64,000 bases of DNA from assembly GCA_934464705.1 (NCBI GenBank), contig CAKSKB010000012.1:19881-83880 (forward strand). Reading direction: 5' to 3'. The position numbers and the translations under genes are program-made. How positions within the stretch are numbered: position 1 is the first letter of the stretch; every line of letters begins with the position of its first letter. The stretch is from an uncultured Clostridia bacterium (GTDB taxonomy: Bacteria; Bacillota; Clostridia; HGM11514). Positions 1 to 8,623 of the stretch are shown here, one piece after another. The notes below the pieces were generated by a model. That model was given only the letters and a program-made list of their open reading frames with translations. It was not told where the DNA came from and did not search any database.

Positions 1-971
1 CTGCTCGGCTTAGCCCCGTTCTCATTCGATGAAGGCGTAAGCGTTTCGGAAAAATCGGTTGTGGTTTTCACCTTGTCAATATCAATATAGTAAAATGCCT
101 GTTTGTCATCATCCCATATAAAAGGCAGGTAAAATCCGGTAAACATATTATGGTTTTCATAAGTTTTGTCAGTGCAGTGCGTGTTATAGTCTACATATCC
201 GTCTCTGGTAAGCACATCGTCGCTGACCAGGAAATGCGAACGGCCGGCTTTGCCGGGGGTATCGGGAACAGGGTCATCCGCCGTAACATCAACATGATAG
301 CGTTTTCCGCCGATTGTAACGCAGCTCCACGCATGAGGCTGGGGGTTATCGCCTAAGTTAAGCGGCTTTCTTCCCTCAACATATGTCGCTTTGACTCCTA
401 CTCTGGCAAGCAAATTGTTATAAGCTTTTGCATAGCCGTCGCACACCGCATACCCTTCCACGATCGCACCGTATGCCTTGTGAACATTCGGTCTGCTCAC
501 TGTCACATCGTACTGACAGTTAACCGCAAGCCAGTCATGAAGCGCCAGGGCTTTCTGAAGGTCTGTCATGCCCTTGCCCTTATTTTTGCCGAGAGCCTCA
601 TAAAGCGCATTCTGAACCGCTTTTTCATATATGGCGTCGGTGTCGCCCGCCTCATCTTCCGTTACGGTAACGGATTCCGCCAAAGGCTTCATCGTTCCCA
701 ATCCGTCCCAGAACATGACCTTGTCGCCGACATTAACATCAAGCTTTGCAATGCCGCCTTTCTCCACGGGCTTTGTGACAAGCTTCGTAAGCTTGCCGTT
801 TTCATCGTATGACGCAGCAACCGCAACACCGGCGGCGCCGTTCCCTACAAGCGCTTTGCCGCCCGAAACCGTAATCGCCGAATCCGCCGCCGAAGCGCCC
901 ATCGGATTAACCGCCGAACATATTACCGTAAAAAGTATAACCGCTGCCGATATTGTTTTCTTAAAATTCAT
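1..971 (-). CDS. Secreted transglutaminase-like protein (partial, 3' end off the left edge)
   Basis: Translating the minus strand from the ATG at 971 gives an open frame that runs off the window edge. It begins with a signal peptide (basic start, hydrophobic core, cleavage near GASAADS). A transglutaminase/cysteine-protease core follows, with the three expected catalytic neighbourhoods: Cys in GYAVCDGYA, His in QPHAWS and Asp in YHVDVTADD. An AGGAG ribosome binding site lies 9-10 bases before the ATG. Related Clostridia proteins are secreted and are thought to cleave or crosslink cell-surface or peptide substrates; the substrate here is unknown. The C-terminus is missing, so surface-anchoring domains cannot be judged. 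The gene is transcribed away from the GH2 gene on the same strand, with a hairpin terminator between them. Confidence 0.8.
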   Translation of the reverse strand, partial: MNFKKTISAAVILFTVICSAVNPMGASAADSAITVSGGKALVGNGAAGVAVAASYDENGKLTKLVTKPVEKGGIAKLDVNVGDKVMFWDGLGTMKPLAESVTVTEDEAGDTDAIYEKAVQNALYEALGKNKGKGMTDLQKALALHDWLAVNCQYDVTVSRPNVHKAYGAIVEGYAVCDGYAKAYNNLLARVGVKATYVEGRKPLNLGDNPQPHAWSCVTIGGKRYHVDVTADDPVPDTPGKAGRSHFLVSDDVLTRDGYVDYNTHCTDKTYENHNMFTGFYLPFIWDDDKQAFYYIDIDKVKTTTDFSETLTPSSNENGAKPS

Positions 972-1051
972 CGTGTTTATCACTCCTGCCGTGTTTGTGA
1001 TTGATGTAAATATTATATCACAGTTTCGTAAAAATTTCTACCCCCCTGCAG

Positions 1052-1089
1052 AAAAAAGCACTCAAAACCGAAATTTTGAGTGCTTTTTT
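1052..1089. terminator. Bidirectional hairpin terminator after the GH2 gene
   Basis: Perfect stem of AAAAGCACTCAAAA paired with TTTTGAGTGCTTTT around a short loop, with A-rich and T-rich flanks. It sits directly after the GH2 stop codon (minus strand) and before the transglutaminase gene. Confidence 0.75.
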
Positions 1090-1090
1090 A

Positions 1091-2857
1091 TTACAGCTTT
1101 TCTATTGCTGCGGTCTGCGTGTTTATTTCACGGAACTTTTCGGGGTCAAACTTGAATTTTCTGTCGTAGGTCATCAGACCGTTCATTTCCTGTTCCACAT
1201 CGTAAAGCTGCGTGTAGCAGAACCCGAGAAAATACGGATTGTTCAAAATCACCTCGGTCAGACCCTTATATCTTTCGATGAATTCCTCCTCGGTCTTGGG
1301 AGCGTTCCCGTAGCTCCAGCCCTTGTTTGAAACATCCCAGCCGATTCCGCCGTATTCGCTCATAAACAGCGGCTCACCCCTGAACCTCTGCCATTTTGCC
1401 ATAGCGCTTCTGTTAATCTGGTCGTTCACGGTTCCCTCGCCGATATGGGCGTAGTTTTCCCTGAATTTGTCCACATCGCCCTCGTAATCGTGAACATCGA
1501 AAATATCGGTTACGGTGTGATAGTTGCCGCTTGTATCGATAACAGGCCTTGTGCTGTCCATCGCCTTTGTAATCCGGTAAACCGTTTCAACAACCTCGCG
1601 GGAAGTTGGGTATTCAACGCAAACGCCGCCCTCCGTCCGCTTTACGGGCCATGTTTCGTTAAACGGACACCACCCGATAATCGACGGATGGTTAAAATCT
1701 CTTTCAACGCCCTCCATCCACTCGGGAAGAAAACCGTTAAGTTCCGCAAGACTAAGCGGCTGATAGCCCCAGTTTGCGTGTTCGCCCCAAACCGTGTAGC
1801 CGAGCCTGTCCGCCCAATAGAGGAACCGCTCTTCAAACATTTTTTCGTGAAGCCTTGCGCCGTTAAAGCCCAGCTGCATGGAATAAAGAATGTCATTTTT
1901 AAGGTCCTCATCGGTCGGAGCGGTGTAAATTCCGTCCGGGTAGAAGCCCTGGTCAAGCACCCACCTTCCGAACAAGACCTTGCCGTTTATGCGGAGCGCC
2001 CTTTCCCCGAGGTCAACCGAACGAAGTCCGAAATACGACTTAATCTCATCGGTTTTTTCGTCCCCGTCGAATGTTTCCAGAATAAGGTCGTAAAGCCCGC
2101 CGCGTCCGACTTCCCACGGGTGATTTTCTGAAAGCTTTATTGTAATTGAAGGCTGCATTTCGTTAAGAAAGACCTCGCCTTCGCCCATTTTCACGCCTTC
2201 CCAGAGAGCGGTTGCTCTGCACTTCATGCCGGAGGTTTCCCCTGCTTTCGAGAGCCTGATTTCAACTGTTCCGTGCTGAACATCGGGATAAATTCTGCAA
2301 GATTTCACATAGTTTTTCGGAACATATTCAAGCCAAACCGTCTGCCATATTCCGGTTGTTCTTGTGTAAAAACAGCCCTCGGATTTATACTTTGCGCACT
2401 GCTTACCGCTCGGAGAGAGGTTTTCCTTAATGTGGTCAACAGCGCATACGGTAATAAAATTATCCTTTTCGTTAAGAAATGCCGTGATGTCGAACTCAAA
2501 AGAGGAGTATCCGCCTCTGTGTTCGCCGACAAGCTTTTCGTTGACATACAAAAATGTATGGTAATCCACTGCGCCGAAATGAAGAATAACCCTTCCTTTA
2601 AGCCAATTTTGCGGAACCTCAATGTCCCTTCTGTACCATACGCAATTGTGAAAATCCGTATCGCCGATGCCCGACAGCTTGCTTTCGGGGCAAAAAGGGA
2701 CCGTTATTTTCATGTCCAAAGACTTCCTTTTTTCAAAGCCCGTTTCTCTGCCGACCTCGTTTTCGTCAAAGCAGAAGTCCCATTCGCCGTTAAGATTAAT
2801 CCAGTTATCTCTCATAAACTGAGGTCTGGGATGTTCCGGCCTCGGAATCGTGTTCAT
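1091..2857 (-). CDS. Glycoside hydrolase family 2 (beta-glucuronidase/beta-galactosidase type)
   Basis: 588-residue protein with the GH2 order: jelly-roll sugar-binding domain (about residues 10-180), immunoglobulin-like domain (180-285) and TIM barrel (285-580). The acid/base Glu is visible in FNETW (E401) and the nucleophile Glu in FMSEYGG (E501). No signal peptide, so it should act in the cytoplasm on imported oligosaccharides; beta-glucuronides or beta-galactosides are the likely substrates, but sequence alone does not decide. The start is the ATG at 2857; the ribosome binding site is weak (GAAAGGG). Divergent AraC regulator at 2983 is the likely controller. It ends at a strong hairpin terminator. 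The length matches single-domain GH2 enzymes of Firmicutes. Confidence 0.88.
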   Translation of the reverse strand: MNTIPRPEHPRPQFMRDNWINLNGEWDFCFDENEVGRETGFEKRKSLDMKITVPFCPESKLSGIGDTDFHNCVWYRRDIEVPQNWLKGRVILHFGAVDYHTFLYVNEKLVGEHRGGYSSFEFDITAFLNEKDNFITVCAVDHIKENLSPSGKQCAKYKSEGCFYTRTTGIWQTVWLEYVPKNYVKSCRIYPDVQHGTVEIRLSKAGETSGMKCRATALWEGVKMGEGEVFLNEMQPSITIKLSENHPWEVGRGGLYDLILETFDGDEKTDEIKSYFGLRSVDLGERALRINGKVLFGRWVLDQGFYPDGIYTAPTDEDLKNDILYSMQLGFNGARLHEKMFEERFLYWADRLGYTVWGEHANWGYQPLSLAELNGFLPEWMEGVERDFNHPSIIGWCPFNETWPVKRTEGGVCVEYPTSREVVETVYRITKAMDSTRPVIDTSGNYHTVTDIFDVHDYEGDVDKFRENYAHIGEGTVNDQINRSAMAKWQRFRGEPLFMSEYGGIGWDVSNKGWSYGNAPKTEEEFIERYKGLTEVILNNPYFLGFCYTQLYDVEQEMNGLMTYDRKFKFDPEKFREINTQTAAIEKL

Positions 2858-2887
2858 AATATCAACCCTTTCGCTTTTGATAAATAT

Positions 2888-2916
2888 AATATACCACCGA
2901 AAGGTGCAAAATTAAA
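2888..2916 (-). promoter_or_regulatory. Candidate promoter of the GH2 gene with internal dyad
   Basis: On the minus strand TTTAAT (2916-2911), 17-bp spacer, TATATT (2893-2888). The spacer contains the dyad CACC-GAAA-GGTG (2895-2906), which could be a regulator site. The -35 box is weak, as expected for an activator-dependent promoter; this is inference. Confidence 0.45.
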
Positions 2917-2936
2917 TGCATTTTTCTATTAAATTA

Positions 2937-2965
2937 TTGACTTTTTCTACTGCCTTTGATAAAAT
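2937..2965 (+). promoter_or_regulatory. Promoter of the AraC-family gene at 2983
   Basis: TTGACT (2937-2942), 17-bp spacer, TAAAAT (2960-2965), followed by GAGGTGA and the ATG at 2983. It fits the sigma-A consensus well. Confidence 0.65.
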
Positions 2966-2982
2966 GTATGTGAGGTGATTTT

Positions 2983-3765
2983 ATGTTTTCGGTTTCGAGA
3001 ATAGCAACGCTGTGGCCTGAAAATGAATCGTTTCGGCTGGATAGACACAACGCCCCCGACGAGGTCGTATTTATATTCTGCCATACACCGATCGGGCTTT
3101 TTTATAAGGGGAAAGAAGTGATTTGCCCCAAAAACACGGCGGTATTCTTCGAGCCGTCTTATCATCAGATTTTTTTCGCACACGGCGAAAGATTAATGCA
3201 TGACTGGATGCACATCAAAGGCGAAATTGTTCCGTATTTAAGGCGGTTCGGAATTGAGCTTAACAAGCCTTACGAAATCAAAAACGGCAGTTTTATCACA
3301 GAAACAATTCAAGAGCTTGAACTCGAGTTCCTTCATGCCGACATTTTGTCAAAAGAGATGATTGACAATAAGCTGCACGGGTTCGTCCTGCAATTTGCCA
3401 GAAGCGTTTTTGCAGCGGATGACATTCCAAGCGACGCCAAAAATCTAATGCAGCTTGCAAGAACTCAGATACACCATAAATATAACGATAATTGGACGGC
3501 TGAAAAAATGGCGGAACTTGTGCATTTAAGTCCGTCAAGATTTTTCTTTCTTTATAATAAAACATTTAATATATCGCCGAAAAAAGACCTCCAAAGGGTC
3601 AGAATGCAGCACGCAAAGCACCTTCTTATGCAAAACAGATTCACCGTGAAAGAGGTTGCCGAGCAAATCGGATACGAAAATTCATACTTTTTTATCAGAA
3701 AATTCAAAGCCGAAACGGGCGAAACGCCGGGACAGTTCAAAAAAAGATTCGGTAACCGCTCATGA
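2983..3765 (+). CDS. AraC-family transcriptional regulator
   Basis: 260 residues. The N-terminal half (about 1-150) looks like a cupin-type effector domain. The C-terminal 100 residues carry two helix-turn-helix motifs typical of AraC/XylS, with the signature region around VKEVAEQIGYENSYFFIRKF followed by GETPGQFKKRF. It is divergent from the GH2 gene with 125 bp between the starts, so it is most likely the local sugar-responsive activator. GAGGTGA ribosome binding site before the ATG. The effector sugar cannot be read from the sequence. Confidence 0.88.
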   Translation: MFSVSRIATLWPENESFRLDRHNAPDEVVFIFCHTPIGLFYKGKEVICPKNTAVFFEPSYHQIFFAHGERLMHDWMHIKGEIVPYLRRFGIELNKPYEIKNGSFITETIQELELEFLHADILSKEMIDNKLHGFVLQFARSVFAADDIPSDAKNLMQLARTQIHHKYNDNWTAEKMAELVHLSPSRFFFLYNKTFNISPKKDLQRVRMQHAKHLLMQNRFTVKEVAEQIGYENSYFFIRKFKAETGETPGQFKKRFGNRS

Positions 3766-3771
3766 GGAAAT

Positions 3772-3805
3772 AAAAATCGCCGCCTACGCACCGGCGGCGA
3801 TTTTT
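3772..3805. terminator. Terminator after the AraC gene
   Basis: Perfect 13-bp stem AAAAATCGCCGCC/GGCGGCGATTTTT with an 8-base loop, directly after the stop codon at 3765. Symmetrical, so it may also stop minus-strand transcripts from the small ORF at 3820-3906. Confidence 0.8.
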
Positions 3806-3819
3806 GCATTTTAATCAGT

Positions 3820-3906
3820 TTACAGTTCAAGGGAATTTTCATTCAGCAGAAACTCATAAAGTCCGAGATGAAGTATTCCGTCCTCATCCGTCCAAGGCAT
3901 CTGCAT
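3820..3906 (-). CDS. 28-codon small ORF of unknown function
   Basis: Open frame beginning MQMPWTDEDG and ending NENSLEL. It has an excellent ribosome binding site (GGAGGG, 5 bases before the ATG), a near-consensus promoter upstream (3962-3990) and the symmetrical terminator at 3772-3805 downstream. The peptide is acidic, with no transmembrane segment or signal. I do not recognise it. It may be a leader peptide, a regulatory small protein, or the remnant of a longer gene. The complete expression unit (promoter, ribosome binding site, stop, terminator) argues that it is made. Confidence 0.5.
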   Translation of the reverse strand: MQMPWTDEDGILHLGLYEFLLNENSLEL

Positions 3907-3922
3907 TATAACCCTCCGTCAG

Positions 3923-4019
3923 CTTAAAACTTAGGGGTATTTTACCCTGACTTTCAAGTATAGTATACCACCATTTAAAAAAAATATCAAGTGTTTACTT
4001 AAAATTCAGGTGTATTTGC
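3923..4019. repeat. Pair of 22-bp direct repeats around the small-ORF promoter
   Basis: 3923-3944 and 3998-4019 share 17 of 22 positions (CTTAAAAcTtAGGgGTATTT pattern), 75 bp apart. One lies between the -10 box and the ribosome binding site, the other upstream of the -35 box. The first also holds the short palindrome GGGTA-AAA-TACCC. The arrangement suggests paired operator sites; no known factor was recognised. Confidence 0.5.
3962..3990 (-). promoter_or_regulatory. Strong sigma-A promoter for the 28-codon ORF
   Basis: On the minus strand TTGATA (3990-3985), exactly 17 bp, TATACT (3967-3962). The next gene on that strand is the small ORF at 3906. Confidence 0.7.
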
Positions 4020-4052
4020 ACTCAAATTTTCATTACAGCCAATCGTTTTCCG

Positions 4053-4089
4053 AAAAAACACCCCCTGCAAAATCCTTTGCAGGGGGTGT
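4053..4089 (-). terminator. Terminator of ppdK
   Basis: 14-bp stem ACACCCCCTGCAAA/TTTGCAGGGGGTGT with a 4-base loop, followed on the minus strand by a run of T. It lies just downstream of the ppdK stop. Confidence 0.85.
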
Positions 4090-4112
4090 CATTATTATAA
4101 GGAAATATTAAA

Positions 4113-6743
4113 TTATTCTTCTTCCTTAAGCTTAGCCTGTGCAGCTGCGAGCCTTGCAATCGGAACTCTGAAAGGCGAGCAGGATACATAGTCAAGACCA
4201 ATCTTGTGGCAGAACTCTACGGATGTAGGATCGCCGCCGTGCTCACCGCAGATACCCACATGAAGCGACGGACGAACGCCCTTACCAAGCTTAATAGCCA
4301 TTTCCATAAGCTTGCCTACGCCGATCTGGTCGAGTTTTGCGAAGGGATCGTTCTCAAAAATCTTAGCGTCATAGTAAGCGTCGAGGAACTTGCCTGCGTC
4401 ATCACGGGAGAAGCCGTATGTCATCTGAGTGAGGTCGTTTGTACCGAAGCAGAAGAATTCAGCTTCCTTAGCGATCTCGTCAGCTGTGAGAGCAGCTCTC
4501 GGGATTTCAATCATAGTACCTACTTCGTACTTGATATCGCTGTTTGCAGCCTTGATTTCAGCGTCAGCTGTTTCAACAACAACGCCCTTAACGAACTTAA
4601 GTTCTTTAACATCGCCGATAAGAGGAATCATGATTTCGGGAGCCACATTCCAGTCGGGATGGTTCTTCTTAACATTGATAGCTGCTCTGATAACAGCCTT
4701 TGTCTGCATCTTTGCAATTTCAGGATATGTTACCGCAAGACGGCAGCCTCTGTGACCCATCATCGGGTTGAACTCGTGGAGAGAATCGATGATAGCCTTG
4801 ATTGTTTCAACGCTCTTGCCCTGTTCAGCCGCAAGAAGCTTAATGTCTTCTTCTTCGGTGGGAACAAATTCATGAAGCGGCGGATCGAGGAATCTGATAG
4901 TAACAGGATTTCCTTCAAGAGCTTCATAGAGGGCTTCAAAGTCGCCCTGCTGAATAGGAAGAATCTTTTCAAGAGCCTTTTCTCTTTCTTCAACGGTATC
5001 GGAGCAGATCATTTCTCTGAAAGCGTCGATTCTGTCGCCTTCGAAGAACATATGCTCTGTACGGCAAAGACCGATACCTTCCGCACCGAGTTCCTTAGCC
5101 TTTTTAGCGTCCTTGGGAGTATCGGCATTGGTTCTTACCTTGAGGGTTCTGAACTTGTCTGCCCAACCCATGATTCTGCCGAGCTCGCCTGTGATGGAAG
5201 CGTCAACAGTGGGGATAATTCCGTCATAGATGTTACCGGTTGAACCGTCGATGGAGATTTCGTCGCCTTCATGGTAAACCTTACCTGCAAGCTCGAACTT
5301 CTTATTTTCTTCGTCCATCTTGATTGCAGAGCAGCCGGAAACGCAGCATGTACCCATACCTCTTGCAACAACGGCAGCGTGAGAAGTCATACCTCCGCGT
5401 ACTGTAAGGATACCCTGAGCGGCCTTCATGCCTTCGATATCTTCGGGGGAAGTTTCAAGACGAACAAGAACAACCTTCTTGCCGTTTGCCTTCCAAGCCT
5501 TAGCGTCGTCAGCGGTGAACACGATCTGACCGCAGGCAGCACCCGGGGATGCAGCGAGAGCCTTAGCGATAGGCTTTGCAGCCTTAAGAGCCTTAGCGTC
5601 AAACTGAGGATGAAGAAGGGTGTCGAGGTTTCTGGGGTCTATCATAAGAACCGCCTTTTTCTCGTCGATCATGCCTTCATCAACAAGGTCGCAAGCGATT
5701 TTGAGGGCAGCCTGAGCTGTTCTCTTACCGTTTCTTGTCTGGAGCATATAGAGTTTTTCATTTTCAACGGTGAACTCCATATCCTGCATATCTCTGTAGT
5801 GGTCTTCGAGAGTTTTGCAAACATTAACGAACTGTTCGTAAGCAGCCGGGAACTTGTCCGCCATCTGAGCGATGGGCATAGGCGTACGAACACCGGCAAC
5901 AACATCTTCACCCTGAGCGTTTGTAAGGAATTCGCCCATAAGTTTCTTTTCGCCGGTAGCGGGGTCTCTTGTGAAAGCAACGCCTGTACCGCAGTCGTTA
6001 CCCATGTTACCGAATGCCATCATCTGAACATTAACGGCAGTACCCCAGGAATAAGGAATATCGTTATCGCGGCGGTAAACATTTGCTCTGGGGTTGTCCC
6101 ACGAACGGAAAACTGCCTTGATAGCGCCCATAAGCTGTTCTTTGGGGTCGGTCGGGAAATCCTCACCGATTTTAGCTTTATATTCATCTTTGAATTTGCC
6201 TGCGAGAACTTTGAGGTCTTCGGCTGTAAGGTCAACATCCTGAGTTACGCCCTTAGCTTCCTTCATCTCGTCGATGAGAACCTCAAAATACTTTTTGCCG
6301 ACTTCCATAACTACATCGGAATACATCTGAATGAATCTTCTGTAGCAGTCGTAAGCCCATCTCGGATTACCGGATTTTTTAGCCATAACCTCAACAACAT
6401 CTTCGTTAAGACCGAGGTTAAGAATGGTATCCATCATACCGGGCATGGAAGCTCTTGCGCCGCTTCGTACGGAAACGAGGAGCGGATTTTCAAGATCTCC
6501 GAACTTTTTGCCGGTGATTTCTTCCATTTTTACGATGTACTCCATGATTTCGGCCTCAATCTCGGGATTGATTTTCTTGCCGTCCTCATAATACTGAGTG
6601 CAGGCTTCCGTAGTGATGGTGAAGCCCTGCGGAACGGGAAGGCCGAGCTTAGTCATTTCTGCCAGGTTAGCGCCCTTACCGCCGAGAAGATTTCTCATGG
6701 TAGCGTCGCCTTCGCTGAACAAATAAACAAATTTTTTGCTCAT
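4113..6743 (-). CDS. ppdK: Pyruvate, phosphate dikinase
   Basis: 876 residues, the usual full length. Converts PEP, AMP and pyrophosphate to pyruvate, ATP and phosphate (reversible), serving glycolysis in anaerobic Clostridia. The N-terminal nucleotide-binding domain begins FVYLFSEGDATMRNLLGGKGANLAEM. The central phosphohistidine domain has GGMTSHAAVVARGMG with its swivelling His. The C-terminal PEP/pyruvate barrel has GLCRTEHMFF and the catalytic Cys in HVGICGEHGGDP. AGGAGG ribosome binding site 11 bases before the ATG and its own promoter at 6803-6831, so it can be expressed apart from the recO operon upstream. No PPDK regulatory protein gene is adjacent in the window. Confidence 0.97.
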   Translation of the reverse strand: MSKKFVYLFSEGDATMRNLLGGKGANLAEMTKLGLPVPQGFTITTEACTQYYEDGKKINPEIEAEIMEYIVKMEEITGKKFGDLENPLLVSVRSGARASMPGMMDTILNLGLNEDVVEVMAKKSGNPRWAYDCYRRFIQMYSDVVMEVGKKYFEVLIDEMKEAKGVTQDVDLTAEDLKVLAGKFKDEYKAKIGEDFPTDPKEQLMGAIKAVFRSWDNPRANVYRRDNDIPYSWGTAVNVQMMAFGNMGNDCGTGVAFTRDPATGEKKLMGEFLTNAQGEDVVAGVRTPMPIAQMADKFPAAYEQFVNVCKTLEDHYRDMQDMEFTVENEKLYMLQTRNGKRTAQAALKIACDLVDEGMIDEKKAVLMIDPRNLDTLLHPQFDAKALKAAKPIAKALAASPGAACGQIVFTADDAKAWKANGKKVVLVRLETSPEDIEGMKAAQGILTVRGGMTSHAAVVARGMGTCCVSGCSAIKMDEENKKFELAGKVYHEGDEISIDGSTGNIYDGIIPTVDASITGELGRIMGWADKFRTLKVRTNADTPKDAKKAKELGAEGIGLCRTEHMFFEGDRIDAFREMICSDTVEEREKALEKILPIQQGDFEALYEALEGNPVTIRFLDPPLHEFVPTEEEDIKLLAAEQGKSVETIKAIIDSLHEFNPMMGHRGCRLAVTYPEIAKMQTKAVIRAAINVKKNHPDWNVAPEIMIPLIGDVKELKFVKGVVVETADAEIKAANSDIKYEVGTMIEIPRAALTADEIAKEAEFFCFGTNDLTQMTYGFSRDDAGKFLDAYYDAKIFENDPFAKLDQIGVGKLMEMAIKLGKGVRPSLHVGICGEHGGDPTSVEFCHKIGLDYVSCSPFRVPIARLAAAQAKLKEEE

Positions 6744-6802
6744 TGTAGTGTATTCCTCCTAAAATTAGATTTCAAAATTAAATTACTTGTTACCAATTAA
6801 TA

Positions 6803-6831
6803 ATTATAGCATAAATTTCATAAAAAGTAAA
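6803..6831 (-). promoter_or_regulatory. Promoter of ppdK
   Basis: Minus strand TTTACT (6831-6826), 17 bp, TATAAT (6808-6803), 60 bp before the ppdK start. Confidence 0.7.
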
Positions 6832-6844
6832 TACAAAAGATTAA

Positions 6845-7567
6845 TCAAATTGTAACTAATTTTTTATACATTTCTAACGAATTTGGTATAAATTCCACAC
6901 AATTCAGCAAATAATCCTCGCAAATCGGGGAAATCTGCGCAAGGATTTCATCGCTGACCTTAAATAAAAACACTCTTTTGTCCGGTGCGGAGCAGATATA
7001 GCGGAGCACCGCCAAAGCCTCGCCGAGAGGGGGTTTTTCGGGGCGGCAGGAGCGGCATACGGCACCGCCGTCCTCTCCCGAAAAGCCTTCCGCCGCACCG
7101 CCGCAGATGGCGCATTCGGAAAGCTGCGGAGCATAGCCCATAAGGCATGCGCAGCGCATTTCGAAAACCGCCTTCACAAGCGCAGACGGAACGGTATTTT
7201 TTCCTATTATGTATAAGCTGTTGAGGAAAAGGCTCAAAAGGCGTCTGTCGGGCACCTTTTCCTGAGTAACGGCGCACATAATTTCGGAAAAATAAGAGGC
7301 GAGCGAAAGCGCTTCGATATCCGCCGAAACGGGAGAAAAGCTGTTTAGCAGTTCAAACTCGTTAAGCCTGTAGCCCTTTGAATTTTTAAAAAGGGTGAAC
7401 GAAGCGTAGCACAAAAGGCGCACGCCCGAAAGACGGTTGCCCTGTCTTCTTGCGCCGCGTGCGCTTATGCGGATTTTACCCAAATCCTCGGAAAACACGG
7501 TAAGGATTTTATCGCTCTCCCCCACCTTCGTTTCCTTTATTATCACACCCCTGGTGTTCACATACAA
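6845..7567 (-). CDS. recO: DNA repair protein RecO
   Basis: 240 residues. Starts with the OB-fold (residues 1-80, with TRGVIIKETKVGESDKILTVF), followed by the helical domain and a four-Cys zinc site (CAICGG near 160 and CRSCRP near 180). RecO loads RecA onto SSB-coated DNA with RecR in the RecF pathway. It is the last gene of the era operon and its start lies 59 bp inside the 3' end of yqzL in another frame, implying coupled translation. No clear terminator follows before the ppdK promoter. Confidence 0.93.
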   Translation of the reverse strand: MYVNTRGVIIKETKVGESDKILTVFSEDLGKIRISARGARRQGNRLSGVRLLCYASFTLFKNSKGYRLNEFELLNSFSPVSADIEALSLASYFSEIMCAVTQEKVPDRRLLSLFLNSLYIIGKNTVPSALVKAVFEMRCACLMGYAPQLSECAICGGAAEGFSGEDGGAVCRSCRPEKPPLGEALAVLRYICSAPDKRVFLFKVSDEILAQISPICEDYLLNCVEFIPNSLEMYKKLVTI

Positions 7568-7676
7568 GCCCGTCCGCCTCTTTTCCGAGCGTCAAAAGCT
7601 CCTGTTTATACAGAAGATACGCTTCAATGCTGCCGCTTTTGTTAAAATAATTCCAAGCCATATCCTTTAAGCACAT
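7509..7676 (-). CDS. yqzL: YqzL family small protein
   Basis: 55-residue protein starting MCLKDMAWNYFNKSGSIEAY. The motif W-x-x-F-x-x-(S/T)-G-x-(I/V)-(D/E)-x-Y-L-L-(Y/F)-K is the YqzL signature, and the position between era and recO matches Bacillus. Start chosen at 7676 because GGAGGG lies 5-6 bases upstream; a longer frame starting further upstream lacks such a site. The C-terminal tail (GCDNKGNEGGGER) is encoded in the overlap with recO and is longer than in Bacillus. Function unknown. Confidence 0.8.
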   Translation of the reverse strand: MCLKDMAWNYFNKSGSIEAYLLYKQELLTLGKEADGLVCEHQGCDNKGNEGGGER

Positions 7677-7738
7677 AAAAATCCCTCCGGCAATATTTTT
7701 TGCCGTAACGGGCATTAAATACAAGGTAATTTATGCTT

Positions 7739-8623
7739 TTATTCGGATTTAAAACCAAAGTTTCTGATTTGCGCTTCGTTGTTGCGCCAGTCGTCCTTAA
7801 CCTTGACCCAAAGTTCCAGATGAACCTTTTTATCAAGGAATTTTTCGATTTCGATTCTTGCGGAGGTGCCGATTTTTTTAATCATTTCGCCGCCTTTTCC
7901 TATAAGAATCATTTTGTGCCCGGGCTTTTCGACATAAATCGTGGCGTTTATTTTGCAGATGTCCTTTTCGTTTTTCATAGCGGTGATTTCAACCGCAGTG
8001 CCGTGCGGAACCTCCTGAAGCAAAAATCTCAGGATTTTTTCCCTTATCATTTCGGACACAATCTGCCGTTCGGGCTGGTCGGTCACCTGATCGTCGGGAT
8101 AATATTTCGGTCCGTACGGCAAAAACTTTCTTATCGTATCGACAAGAAGCTTAACGCCGTCCTTTTTCTGTGCGCTTATCGGAATAACCTCGTCAAAGCT
8201 GCAAAGCCCGCTGTACTTTGCGATTATCCCGAGAAGCTTTTCCTTCGGCACGATGTCAATTTTGTTAATCGCCAGAATCATCGGAACCTTCACGGTCTGA
8301 AGTCTTTTTATGATGTTTTCATCGGTGATGTCCTTTGATGCGTCAACCATGAAAATTACCGCGTCCATATCGGAAAGCGCAGAATAAGCCGATTTTACCA
8401 TAACCGCCCCGAGTTTGTTTTTGGGGTTATGGATTCCGGGGGTGTCAACGAACACAATCTGGCTGACATCGTCGGCGTAGATTGCGGTAATTTTGTTTCT
8501 CGTTGTCTGTGGCTTGTTCGACACAATCGCAACCTTCTGCCCGACAATGCTGTTTATAAGTGTTGATTTGCCGACATTCGGTCTGCCGATTACCGTCACA
8601 AAGCCCGATTTGAAATTATCCAT
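7739..8623 (-). CDS. era: GTPase Era (16S rRNA binding, 30S assembly)
   Basis: 294 residues. Ras-like GTPase domain with G1 GRPNVGKST (about 13-21), G3 DTPG and G4 NKID, followed by a type II KH RNA-binding domain (GKGGEMIKKIGTSARIEIE). Era binds the 3' end of 16S rRNA and gates 30S maturation. The start codon directly follows the ybeY stop. The usual Bacillus neighbours dgkA and cdd between ybeY and era are absent here. Confidence 0.97.
   Translation of the reverse strand: MDNFKSGFVTVIGRPNVGKSTLINSIVGQKVAIVSNKPQTTRNKITAIYADDVSQIVFVDTPGIHNPKNKLGAVMVKSAYSALSDMDAVIFMVDASKDITDENIIKRLQTVKVPMILAINKIDIVPKEKLLGIIAKYSGLCSFDEVIPISAQKKDGVKLLVDTIRKFLPYGPKYYPDDQVTDQPERQIVSEMIREKILRFLLQEVPHGTAVEITAMKNEKDICKINATIYVEKPGHKMILIGKGGEMIKKIGTSARIEIEKFLDKKVHLELWVKVKDDWRNNEAQIRNFGFKSE

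Noticed and set aside
5271..6800. 509-codon frame opposite ppdK, and similar long antisense frames (e.g. 33093-34637 and 4206-5243)
   Set aside because: They mirror well-identified genes on the other strand and show no family motifs or ribosome binding sites.
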